In this document: piece by piece, positions 8,781-16,692 of the stretch
Layout of the letters: every line of letters begins with the position of its first letter
How positions within the stretch are numbered: position 1 is the first letter of the stretch
NCBI GenBank assembly: GCA_023441965.1
Contig: JAEZNB010000007.1
Location: 1 to 59,803, forward strand
Direction of reading: 5' to 3'
From: Bacillota bacterium
GTDB taxonomy: Bacteria; Bacillota; Clostridia; Lachnospirales; Lachnospiraceae
DNA length: 59,803 bases
The notes under the pieces: generated by a model
What the model was told of the DNA's origin: nothing
The model's input: the letters and a program-made list of their open reading frames with translations, nothing else
The model's database searches: none
Made by a program: the position numbers and the translations under genes

Positions 8781-10475
8781 TTACTCCTCACCCTGCAGAG
8801 CGTCATAGCCGGTTTCTCCGGTACGAACCTTTATCACATTCTCAACATCATATACAAAGATCTTACCGTCTCCGATGTTGCCGGTATATAAGGCCTTTCT
8901 GGCTGTATCCACAACCAGGTTCACAGGCACCTTACTGACTACGATCTCCACCTGTACCTTTGGCAGCAGATTCATCTCAAGAGGAACTCCACGATAGTAT
9001 TCCGTAGATCCCTTCTGGATACCACAACCCAGGACATTGGTTACAGTCATACCGGTCACACCGATGGCATTCATGGCTGTTTTCAATACCTCGAACTTAC
9101 TCTGCTTGGTAATGATCTCTACCTTGGTTAACTTCGGAGCGGTTCCGTCTCCCTTATCAATCTTAAGTCTGGTTACAGGAACTGATTCTGATATGGATTT
9201 ACCTGCAGCTACCTCTACATCCACTACACCGGCCATATCTACAGAAGGCATAAAGTCTGCATATGCACTAACCAAACCATGCTCATGGACATCAAGACCG
9301 GTGATTTCCTCTTCCTTGCTGACTCTAAGCCCTGTCGTCTTCTTTATGATCAGGAAGGCTATGGTCATTGTGACGGTAACCCAGGCTGCTACTGCAAGGA
9401 CTCCTATGGTCTGTGTAACCAGGAGGGAGGTGCCGCCTCCATAGAACAAGCCGTCTTCGAGAGCGAATAAACCGGTTAGGATGGTACCCAAGGCACCACA
9501 GATTCCGTGAACACCAACTGCACCTACGGGATCATCGATTTTCAGAACCTTATCAATGAATTCGATACCGAATACTACCGCAAAACCTGAAATAATACCG
9601 ATAATAGCTGCACCTAAGGGGCTAACCAGATCACAGCCTGCAGTGATGGCTACCAGACCTGCCAGAGATCCGTTCAGGGTCATGGAAACATCAGGCTTCT
9701 TATATCTGATCCAGGTGAACAGCATAACAGTAATGCTGGCAACTGCAGCAGCCATATTGGTTGTGACAAAGATACTTCCCATCGACAGCAGTGTATCATC
9801 TCCGGTGGCAGATACCGTGGAGCCACCGTTAAATCCGAACCAGCAGAACCATAAGATAAATACGCCTAAGGCACCCAAGGTTAAGCTATGACCGGGGATG
9901 GCCTTCGGTTTTCCGTTCTTATCATACTTACCGATACGGGGTCCAAGGATCTTGGCGCCTACCAGAGCAGAGACACCTCCAACCATATGAACCGCTGTGG
10001 AGCCTGCAAAATCATGGAAGCCCATTTCTGCCAGCCAACCGCCACCCCAGATCCAGTGACCGGATACCGGGTAGATCACTGCACTGATGACCATACTGTA
10101 GATACAGTAGGCTGAGAACTTGGTTCTCTCTGCCATAGCACCTGATACGATTGTTGCGGCTGTGGCACAGAATACCGTTTGGAAAATCAAGAATGCCGGC
10201 AGAGGAACTCCGCTGGGAAGTATGGAAGAATAATCTCCCTGCACCATCGGATCAAAGCCACCGATCAGAGCACTGCTTCCTCCGAACATGATACCAAAAC
10301 CGATCAGCCAGTAGATTGGTGTACCAAGGCTAAAATCCATCAGGTTCTTCATTATGATATTACCTGCATTTTTTGCCCTTGTAAAACCCGTCTCAACCAT
10401 AGCAAAGCCTGCCTGCATGAAGAAGACAAGAGCGGCTGCTACCAGAACCCAAATAACATTAACTGATGAAAACAT
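8781..10475 (-). CDS. amt: Ammonium transporter fused to a C-terminal PII signalling domain
   Basis: 564 residues. Residues 1 to about 395 are an Amt/MEP channel with about eleven membrane segments ('FFMQAGFAMVETGFTRAKN', 'HWIWGGGWLAEMGFHDFAGS', 'GVHGICGALGTILTGLFA'). After a linker of about 50 residues comes a full PII (GlnB/GlnK) domain, about 450-564. It begins 'LTKVEIITKQSKFEVLKTAM', has the T-loop 'KGSTEYYRGVP', and ends with 'GNIGDGKIFVYDVENVIKVRTGE', the nucleotide-binding B/C-loop region. In most bacteria PII is a separate protein that plugs the Amt trimer when nitrogen is plentiful; here the regulator is tethered. The start has AGGAGG upstream. Confidence 0.95.
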   Translation of the reverse strand: MFSSVNVIWVLVAAALVFFMQAGFAMVETGFTRAKNAGNIIMKNLMDFSLGTPIYWLIGFGIMFGGSSALIGGFDPMVQGDYSSILPSGVPLPAFLIFQTVFCATAATIVSGAMAERTKFSAYCIYSMVISAVIYPVSGHWIWGGGWLAEMGFHDFAGSTAVHMVGGVSALVGAKILGPRIGKYDKNGKPKAIPGHSLTLGALGVFILWFCWFGFNGGSTVSATGDDTLLSMGSIFVTTNMAAAVASITVMLFTWIRYKKPDVSMTLNGSLAGLVAITAGCDLVSPLGAAIIGIISGFAVVFGIEFIDKVLKIDDPVGAVGVHGICGALGTILTGLFALEDGLFYGGGTSLLVTQTIGVLAVAAWVTVTMTIAFLIIKKTTGLRVSKEEEITGLDVHEHGLVSAYADFMPSVDMAGVVDVEVAAGKSISESVPVTRLKIDKGDGTAPKLTKVEIITKQSKFEVLKTAMNAIGVTGMTVTNVLGCGIQKGSTEYYRGVPLEMNLLPKVQVEIVVSKVPVNLVVDTARKALYTGNIGDGKIFVYDVENVIKVRTGETGYDALQGEE

Positions 10476-10600
10476 AATAATCCCTCCTACTATAATTATT
10501 ATTTACTAATGAAGCACTTCTCTTAAGCTCCTCTTGAACAGGACTCTCTTCTATCTCCAAATCGGAAATCCTCCTGACAAAGCTCAGCCTCCATATACAC

Positions 10601-10640
10601 AAAAAGAGGTCAGAAGCTTTCAGCTTTTGACCTCTTTGTC
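10601..10640 (-). terminator. amt leader hairpin 3 (terminator-like attenuator)
   Basis: On the transcript, GACAAAGAGGTCAAAAGC pairs with GCTTCTGACCTC, followed by TTTTT. It is the last of three such hairpins before amt. Confidence 0.75.
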
Positions 10641-10661
10641 AGGAAATGCATTCCGAAAGAG

Positions 10662-10696
10662 AAAAGGGGTCAAAGAAAATCTTTGACCCCTTTGTC
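10662..10696 (-). terminator. amt leader hairpin 2 (terminator-like attenuator)
   Basis: On the transcript, AAAGGGGTCAAAG pairs perfectly with CTTTGACCCC, then TTTT. It starts with the same GACAAAGRGGTCAAAG block as hairpins 1 and 3. Confidence 0.8.
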
Positions 10697-10743
10697 CTGT
10701 TACTGGTACAAACAAGATGAACCGGTAAATCCAATACATCTGC

Positions 10744-10782
10744 AAAAAAAGGGCCAAAGCACGTTGCTTTGACCTCTTCGTC
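10744..10782 (-). terminator. amt leader hairpin 1 (terminator-like attenuator)
   Basis: On the transcript, GAGGTCAAAGCA pairs with TGCTTTGGCC, followed by seven T. It lies about 30 bases after the predicted transcription start. Confidence 0.8.
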
Positions 10783-10817
10783 TTAAGAGTTGTGTTTCTG
10801 ATTAATAAGATATCGAG

Positions 10818-10847
10818 AGTATAACACAGTGATTTTCTGTATGTCAA
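10818..10847 (-). promoter_or_regulatory. Promoter of the amt-PII gene
   Basis: TTGACA (10842-10847), an 18-base spacer and TATACT (10818-10823) on the minus strand. This gives a leader of about 335 nucleotides containing three terminator-like hairpins. Confidence 0.75.
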
Positions 10848-10927
10848 TACCTGATTTTATTTTTTTGCAAAATTATTTTTAGCTTATAATAAGACTTTCG
10901 TTTCCCATATTGGCATTCATTTTGCAT

Positions 10928-10956
10928 TTGGCAAGGACAATCTGTTCTGATATCAT
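10928..10956 (+). promoter_or_regulatory. Promoter of the UvrC-like nuclease gene
   Basis: TTGGCA (10928-10933), a 17-base spacer and TATCAT (10951-10956), about 50 bases before ATG 11005. Confidence 0.5.
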
Positions 10957-11004
10957 TATAGCATAAGAACGATGTCATACTCAGGAAGGCATAAAGGTGA
11001 ACAG

Positions 11005-11967
11005 ATGAATCATACAGATTTTTTGAAAGAGAAGGTAAAACAGCTGCCGGAGTATCCCGGTATTTATAAAATGCTTGACTCCCATAGGAACATTATCTAT
11101 GTCGGTAAAAGCAAATGTCTGAAGAAGAGGGTACAGTCCTACTTTACGGCATCTCCGAAATGGGAGAAGGTCACCCGGATGGTCTCTGCCATCAGAGATA
11201 TTGATTATATCGTTACTGACACCCATCTGGAGGCGAGATTACTGGAATGTCAGCTAATCAAGGAGCTGCAACCCAGATTTAATGCCCAGATGAAAAACGA
11301 TGGACGCTATTTTTATCTTAAGGTGGAAAACAGTAACCCTTCCCATCCGATCTCTGTGGTGGCGGAGAGGGAAGAGGATTGCTTCGGACCCTTCCGAAGC
11401 AGATATACCATCAGTCAGTTTCTGGACAGACTTCGATGTCTTTATCCGATCACCTGGGATGCGGATCGTTATGAATTCGATTATCATTTATTTCCCATCT
11501 CCATGGATTCAGAGGTTTGCGAGGATAACAGGCAGATCTTGCTGGAGCTCTTCTCCTCAGAGCAAAGGCTACAGCTTCTGTCCCGGTCCATTACAGGGAA
11601 AATGGAGGAGGCTGTGTCCTCTCTTCAATTCGAGTTGGCAGCAATCTACAGAGATATGATCCATTGTCTAAAGCTCATTAAGAATGGCCTGAATGGATAT
11701 CAGCGGCTTGCCTCAAGACCAATTCTTTTGAAGCTGCGGACCGAGGATGGCTTTAAGCTCTTTTATGTGACAAAGGGCAGAATCATAGATTCATTGAAGC
11801 TGCCGGTATTATCGGAGGAAGCTGTCAGGAGATTTATCGGAGATTGTGAGAGCCTATCGGATAAATGGATCACCGAGGAAAGAAACGAGAAAACCTTCAT
11901 TGATTTCCGTGATGTGCTATATTCAGAGATTTCTGACCTGGCAGAGGATCAATATGAGCTTCTGTAG
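11005..11967 (+). CDS. Short UvrC-like GIY-YIG nuclease with UVR motif
   Basis: 320 residues against about 600 for UvrC. The N-terminal GIY-YIG domain is intact: 'YPGIYKML', 'IIYVGKSKCLKKRVQSYF', the metal-binding Glu region 'LEARLLECQLIKELQPRFN', then 'DGRYFYLKV' and 'FGPFRS'. A UVR (UvrB-contact) helix pair, 'EEAVSSLQFELAAIYRDMI', lies near 215. The RNase H-like 5'-incision nuclease and the helix-hairpin-helix part of UvrC are absent. It recalls Cho, the stand-alone 3'-incision nuclease, but with a UVR motif added. I chose ATG 11005 (AAGGTG upstream) over the in-frame ATG at 10972. Confidence 0.85.
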   Translation: MNHTDFLKEKVKQLPEYPGIYKMLDSHRNIIYVGKSKCLKKRVQSYFTASPKWEKVTRMVSAIRDIDYIVTDTHLEARLLECQLIKELQPRFNAQMKNDGRYFYLKVENSNPSHPISVVAEREEDCFGPFRSRYTISQFLDRLRCLYPITWDADRYEFDYHLFPISMDSEVCEDNRQILLELFSSEQRLQLLSRSITGKMEEAVSSLQFELAAIYRDMIHCLKLIKNGLNGYQRLASRPILLKLRTEDGFKLFYVTKGRIIDSLKLPVLSEEAVRRFIGDCESLSDKWITEERNEKTFIDFRDVLYSEISDLAEDQYELL

Positions 11968-12023
11968 CATATACGAACAATCCGGTAATCCGGTAGAAAC
12001 GGTTCGTCGGACAGGAGACAAAT

Positions 12024-12077
12024 AGTGCCCCTTGTCTCCGATATCATCGTATGATACCGGAGGTAAAGGGCACTTTT
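12024..12077. terminator. Bidirectional terminator after the UvrC-like and DUF4317 genes
   Basis: A long imperfect stem, AGTGCCC...CTCCG with CGGAG...GGGCACT, then TTTT. It sits between converging genes. Confidence 0.75.
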
Positions 12078-12134
12078 CACTCTAGAATTATTCATTATTC
12101 TCCTTGAACTGATGGCTGGAGGAGGATGTCAAAA

Positions 12135-13262
12135 TCAAGGCTTTACCACAATTCCATTCACCTCAACCTGATCATTGATTTCGATGACCAGACATTTTCT
12201 GCCGTCCACAATCTTGGTCTCTACCAGCTCTGCCCGCTCCGGATTTACCTTAATGACAACATCCGGTGTCTTAACCTCGAATACTCTGGTACTGGCTACA
12301 TTGGCTGCCATCAGGGTAGTGTTCTCACCGGCCACCGTATCATAATGCTGCTCGAAGTTTTGAAGCTTCTCCTCCTCAACACCACATTCGGCAAAGAGGG
12401 CCTTCACCTCTGTCTTCTCCAGAAGCAGCGGCTCCGGAATTTCCTTCAGCTTATGATCATCGATGATTTCGTTCAGCTTCTCATGGATGTTTCTCACAAT
12501 TTCATAATCACAGGCATCTCCCAAGGTCTCCGTGATCAAGGTTTGGAAGGTTTCCTTCTGCCCTCCGGCAGACATCGGAACCTTGCAGCCAAGCAGCTGA
12601 TCAACAAAATCCCCATGCAGCTCCTCAGGACGTGCACTGTAATACAGGACATTATGTATATCGGTACTTCGGTCATTGAAGGCCGGAAATAAGAAACCAT
12701 TTTCCGGTGCTCCGACCACCCAATCCTGAATCCGTTTTTCGATATGGTTCGTCTCCTCATTGTAGCTTAATCCGGGCTTGGAAAGCTTCACCGGACAGAT
12801 GGAGCAGAGGATATAGCGGTATACCTCATCAGAAGCATCCTCCAGCATGAGCTTGTCACTGCCCTTGCCGGGAACATCGTAAGCCGAATAGATCAAGAGG
12901 ATCAGAAAATTACCCACATAATCATAGGTCCCAATGATCTTGTCATAGAATTCCTCCAGCAATGTCTCATCCTTCAGCTCGCTGTCTCTTAAGTGTAACA
13001 GAAACTCCTGGGTTCCACCCTCAAATTCTGTGTCCATAGGAAATTCCATATTGATCAGGTTCCTTCCGATGGTTCCTGATAAGGTCTTCTTGAATATCTC
13101 AAAGTACTTAAAGGTCTCCTCCTCCGGCAGTCCAAGGAAGGTCTCGGTAAATCTCGTCTTAATAGTCTTCTCTCCATCCACATAGCAGCCACTCACCTTG
13201 GTTATGGAGCAATTCTCATGCTTAAATTGTCTTCTGATTTCCAGTATCTCGCTGTTGACCAT
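12135..13262 (-). CDS. DUF4317 family protein
   Basis: 375 residues, soluble, matching DUF4317 over its whole length. Typical segments are the start 'MVNSEILEIRRQFKHENCSI', 'YVDGEKTIKT', 'LYSAYDVPGKG'-like text at about 150, 'YRYILCSICPVKLSKPGLSY', 'GFLFPAFNDRSTDIHNVLYY', and a C-terminal 'VLEINDQVEVNG'-like end. The family is common in Lachnospiraceae and relatives and has no known function. AGGAG stands before ATG 13262. Confidence 0.88.
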   Translation of the reverse strand: MVNSEILEIRRQFKHENCSITKVSGCYVDGEKTIKTRFTETFLGLPEEETFKYFEIFKKTLSGTIGRNLINMEFPMDTEFEGGTQEFLLHLRDSELKDETLLEEFYDKIIGTYDYVGNFLILLIYSAYDVPGKGSDKLMLEDASDEVYRYILCSICPVKLSKPGLSYNEETNHIEKRIQDWVVGAPENGFLFPAFNDRSTDIHNVLYYSARPEELHGDFVDQLLGCKVPMSAGGQKETFQTLITETLGDACDYEIVRNIHEKLNEIIDDHKLKEIPEPLLLEKTEVKALFAECGVEEEKLQNFEQHYDTVAGENTTLMAANVASTRVFEVKTPDVVIKVNPERAELVETKIVDGRKCLVIEINDQVEVNGIVVKP

Positions 13263-13465
13263 CTTTTATCTCCTGTCTCTTTATCATATCTTCTATCTCT
13301 TATTAATTCCTGATTTAACATTCAAAAAGCAAGTCTGTTGTTATCATCCCTAATAATATATCATGTCGCCACCTTTAAAATCAATAGTATCATAAGTATG
13401 CGTGTCAGGTATAGAAATCATCTCTTTACGAATACTAAGGAAAAGAATTGAAAGGAGTATGGGAC

Positions 13466-13678
13466 ATGAAGGATAATAAGGGCACCCCCTCTAAGGATAC
13501 CGGAACCAAGAATAATAATTCGGATAATGATGTGGATTTTAAGAACAGTATCAGCAACACCTCGTCTAAGAAGCAAGGGAAAAGCAGTGTTACGGACAGT
13601 GTCAGCAACTACCGGCACAGTCCGAAGGTAGAAACCCCAAATCCTAAGGCCAGCTCTGTTAAGAGCGACAGAAAATAA
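13466..13678 (+). CDS. Small Ser/Asn/Lys-rich protein, 70 residues, unknown
   Basis: ATG 13466 follows AAAGGAG at good spacing; the in-frame TTG at 13448 lies inside that site and is not the start. The product (MKDNKGTPSKDTGTKNNNSD...) has no hydrophobic segment and is low-complexity, probably disordered. No family is recognised. It shares style with the small gene at 7864. Confidence 0.5.
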   Translation: MKDNKGTPSKDTGTKNNNSDNDVDFKNSISNTSSKKQGKSSVTDSVSNYRHSPKVETPNPKASSVKSDRK

Positions 13679-13690
13679 GGCTAACTCCTA

Positions 13691-13816
13691 GGGGCTGTAG
13701 TATAAAATACACGAGGCACCAACACATCCCTCATCCACTAGCTGCAGGACAGGCAAATAGTGTATTATGGGATATATTGGTGCCTCTTGTATCGCCGCTG
13801 AATATATTACAGCCCC
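13691..13816. repeat. 126-bp nested inverted repeat between converging genes
   Basis: The outer arms GGGGCTGTAGTATA (13691-13704) and TATATTACAGCCCC (13803-13816) pair over 14 positions with one G-T. Inner arms GAGGCACCAA (13713-13722) and TTGGTGCCTC (13778-13787) are perfect, and shorter pairs (ATCCC/GGGAT, CACTA/TAGTG) follow inside. It may be a bidirectional terminator, a small RNA, or a MITE-like element. Confidence 0.6.
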
Positions 13817-13839
13817 TTATTCACGCACAATATATCTGT

Positions 13840-15036
13840 TTAATAAAGATCTTCCGTAACCCGAAGCAGCTCCTGCACAAAGCGATCCGCTTCATTGATC
13901 CAGGGGCTATGAGCAGAATGCTCGAACCAGATCAGCTCTTTTTTTGGTGCTTCTAATATTTTATAATAATCTTCTGCCAGCGAAACCGGAGCATTGATAT
14001 CATGTCTTCCCAGGAAGAAATATACCGGTACATCAATCTTCGGATAATCCTTCCGCAGGTCTGTCTCATATAGCTGTGGGTACACATGGTTAAAGGTATT
14101 CATAATTCCGCGTAAGAAATTGACTTTATCCAGAATCCCGTACTCCCTGGCGCCCAGATCTCTTAGGGTATTATAACCGCTGTTATGTACTTGCGGGTTC
14201 TTGTTCATATGTCCGTTCAGATACTGCAGATATACTGCACTCTTCCAGGTAACATCCTTACCATAATAGGGAGGGAGTCCATTCGCTTCCAGCTTATCTA
14301 TGATATTCTTATTGCCCTCCTTCTGTGCCAGTTCCAGAGCCTTGTTGTAATCAAGAATCTCCGTCTCAAGGAAGGCTACCATCTGACCGGTGCCGATTAC
14401 AGCATGGTACAGCTCCGGATGTTCGGCAGCTAAGAAGATCCCCAAAGCACTTCCCCAGGACTCGCCCAGAAGCAGGATCTTCTCCTGCCCAAATTCTTCA
14501 GATAGGTACTTCGTCAGCGCATACCCATCTTCGATATAGGTATTAACCGTAAGCTCCTTCCTATTCACTGCTCCATAGGATTTTCCGGAACCGGGCTGAT
14601 CCCAGTTCACTACGATAAAATACTTCTCCAGCTCTGCCAGCTCATATCTTTCGGCAGCCATCTGCGTTCCTCCGGGTCCTCCAGCCAAAAACAAGAGAAT
14701 CGGACGATTCTTATCATATCCTCTGATACTGATCCATTCCTTTCGGCCGTTCAGCTCTACTCTCCTAAGCTCAGCGATACTGCCGGGTATCCGCTTCCCA
14801 TTCTCATCCCGGATGGCAGGAGTGGAAGCCATAAGCTGCGTAAGCCAGATAAATAGCATGCTTAGCAGAAGGGATACAGATAAGAGGATCCCATTTCTTT
14901 TAAAGCTGATACCTGAGGCAGTTCTCTCCTTATGCCTGCTTCTTGCCGCCAGCAGTCTGATTCCCTTAATCCCCAGACTGAGGGCGGATACGATTACCAT
15001 GATTAACAAACCTGCAAAGATCAACAGATTCAACAT
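13840..15036 (-). CDS. Membrane-anchored alpha/beta hydrolase (proline iminopeptidase-like)
   Basis: 398 residues. The N-terminus has two hydrophobic segments (about 1-30 and 47-70), so the enzyme is probably membrane-bound with an exposed catalytic domain. That domain shows 'LFLAGGPGGTQMAAERYEL' (oxyanion region of the prolyl-aminopeptidase-like group), 'VVNWDQPGSGKSYG', the nucleophile elbow 'GESWGS', a late Asp in 'LGRHDINAP' and His in 'EHSAHSPW'. This completes a Ser-Asp-His triad. The substrate is unknown. GGGGAG precedes ATG 15036. Confidence 0.85.
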   Translation of the reverse strand: MLNLLIFAGLLIMVIVSALSLGIKGIRLLAARSRHKERTASGISFKRNGILLSVSLLLSMLFIWLTQLMASTPAIRDENGKRIPGSIAELRRVELNGRKEWISIRGYDKNRPILLFLAGGPGGTQMAAERYELAELEKYFIVVNWDQPGSGKSYGAVNRKELTVNTYIEDGYALTKYLSEEFGQEKILLLGESWGSALGIFLAAEHPELYHAVIGTGQMVAFLETEILDYNKALELAQKEGNKNIIDKLEANGLPPYYGKDVTWKSAVYLQYLNGHMNKNPQVHNSGYNTLRDLGAREYGILDKVNFLRGIMNTFNHVYPQLYETDLRKDYPKIDVPVYFFLGRHDINAPVSLAEDYYKILEAPKKELIWFEHSAHSPWINEADRFVQELLRVTEDLY

Positions 15037-15083
15037 TTCTTACTCCCCTTTACTATCCTATTCTTCTGTTACTTCTCATAATC

Positions 15084-15141
15084 GGTACAATTCTGATGAC
15101 CATAACAGACCACTTCCGTTTATGGCCATTAGAATTGTACC
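15084..15141. promoter_or_regulatory. 22-bp imperfect inverted repeat, possible operator
   Basis: The left arm begins GGTACAATTCTGATGACCAT and the right arm mirrors it with about two mismatches, separated by 14 bases. It lies about 48 bp upstream of the alpha/beta hydrolase start and about 110 bp upstream of the divergent MATE gene. A dimeric regulator of one or both genes could bind it. Confidence 0.45.
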
Positions 15142-15253
15142 ATTTATAACCATTTATTTCAATAAGATTCTTTGGTTCTGCTTTACCTTCCTTCTCAATG
15201 TGCTATAATGCTTATTATAGTGTTTAGGATAAATTTTACGAGGAGAGACAGAC

Positions 15254-16615
15254 ATGAATCATCTTCAGGATAAAGAGGAAAAGAGACATTTTTATAAACT
15301 GGTATTCAGCCTGGTATTACCCATGGCACTACAGAACCTGATTAATGTGGGTATCAGCACCGCTGATGTCGTCATGCTGGGAAAGGTAAGTGAGACAGCC
15401 CTCTCCGGCTCCTCCCTGGCCGGTCAGGTTCAGTTCATCATGTTCCTGATCCTCTTCGGATTAACCTCCGGTGCAGGAGTTCTGACCGCCCAGTACTGGG
15501 GCAAGAAGGATATCCGGACCATTGAAAAGGTAATGGGTATCACGATGCGCATTGCCTTTATCATAGCTGTTCTGTTCACTGTTGCGGTAATGCTCTTCCC
15601 TGATCAGATCATGCGGATCTACTCACATGAAGAGGATGTGATCAAGGAGGGCGTAGCATACCTTCGGATCATCGCCTTCTCCTATATCTTCACTACGATA
15701 ACTCTGATCTATCTTAATATCATGCGAAGCATCGAAAGGGTCATCATCGCTACCGTAGTCTATTCGGTATCCCTGGTAGTGAATGTCGTCTTGAATTTCA
15801 TATTTATCTTTGGTAAGCTTGGCTTGGAACCCATGGGAATCCGCGGTGCGGCACTGGCTACCCTGATTGCCAGAATCATCGAATTTATTATAGTTGTTTT
15901 TTATTCGAAGTATGTGAATAGAGAGGTTCGTTTTCATTGGAAGGATCTTTTTCCTAAGGACACGCTGCTAATGAAGGACTTTATCATATATTCCATGCCT
16001 GTACTGATCAATGAGCTGATCTGGGGGGCCGGCACCTCAACGAATGCTGCAATCATCGGTCATCTTGGGAAGGCTGCGGTCGCAGCCAACTCTGTAACAC
16101 AGGTTACGAGGCAGCTAGCCATGATCGTTTCCTTCGGACTGGCCAGTGCAACCGCTATCCTGATCGGTAAGGCCATCGGTGAGAATAAAGAGGAGATGGC
16201 GAAGCTGTATGCGAAACGCTTTATGCGTTTATCCTTCCTCTTCGGTGTCCTCGGATCCTTCGTAATCCTGGCCACCTCAATCATTGCAAAGGATATGCTA
16301 TCCCTTAGCGAGCAGGCGAAGACCTATATGAGCTTTATGATGTTTGTCATGTCCTACTTTGCAATCGGTCAATCCTTTAATTCGGTCGTGGTGGTCGGAA
16401 TCTGTAGGGCAGGAGGCGATACGAAATTCGGCTTATACCTGGATGCCTTCTTCCTCTGGTGTGTCTCCATCCTGTTTGGAGCGATTGCTGCCTTTCTGCT
16501 TAAGCTTCCGGTTCCCATCGTCTATATGGTCTTATTGAGTGATGAGATTCTAAAGATGCCCGTATCCTACTGGAGATATCGGACAATGAAATGGTTGAAG
16601 AATGTAACAAGATGA
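15254..16615 (+). CDS. MATE-family multidrug/metabolite efflux transporter
   Basis: 453 residues with twelve predicted membrane segments and the MATE pattern: a first repeat starting 'LVFSLVLPMALQNLINVGISTADVVMLGK' (split here: LVFSLVLPMALQNL, then INVGISTADVVM), 'TAQYWGKKD', and a second repeat starting 'FIIYSMPVLINELIWGAGTS'. The family exports drugs or metabolites in exchange for Na+ or H+. A GAGGAG site precedes ATG 15254. A TATAAT at about 15205 is the likely -10. It converges with the MFS gene; a repeat hairpin covers both stop codons. Confidence 0.93.
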   Translation: MNHLQDKEEKRHFYKLVFSLVLPMALQNLINVGISTADVVMLGKVSETALSGSSLAGQVQFIMFLILFGLTSGAGVLTAQYWGKKDIRTIEKVMGITMRIAFIIAVLFTVAVMLFPDQIMRIYSHEEDVIKEGVAYLRIIAFSYIFTTITLIYLNIMRSIERVIIATVVYSVSLVVNVVLNFIFIFGKLGLEPMGIRGAALATLIARIIEFIIVVFYSKYVNREVRFHWKDLFPKDTLLMKDFIIYSMPVLINELIWGAGTSTNAAIIGHLGKAAVAANSVTQVTRQLAMIVSFGLASATAILIGKAIGENKEEMAKLYAKRFMRLSFLFGVLGSFVILATSIIAKDMLSLSEQAKTYMSFMMFVMSYFAIGQSFNSVVVVGICRAGGDTKFGLYLDAFFLWCVSILFGAIAAFLLKLPVPIVYMVLLSDEILKMPVSYWRYRTMKWLKNVTR

Positions 16616-16692
16616 TGTAACAAGGGGTGACAAGGGGATGTGACAGGGGGACGTGTGACATCCCCTTGTCACGCCGTCCCCTTGTCACATCA
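16613..16692. repeat. 80-bp GGGG/CCCC nested hairpin repeat
   Basis: The outer arm 16613-16627 pairs with 16678-16692 (15 bp, one mismatch) and the inner arm GTGACAAGGGGATGT (16627-16641) pairs perfectly with 16658-16672. The unit GTGACAaGGGGA occurs on both strands. The element covers the stop codons of both converging genes. It has no T-run, so it is more like a REP-type repeat than a plain terminator. Confidence 0.7.

Noticed and set aside
10520..10595. A 23-codon leader peptide (MEAELCQEDFR...) in the amt leader
   Set aside because: It has no ribosome binding site and starts in the T-run of the last hairpin.
10476..10847. ANTAR-type two-hairpin antiterminator before amt
   Set aside because: The hairpins have small (3-5 base) loops and no six-base loop with A at 1 and G at 4; they look like plain terminators sharing an arm.
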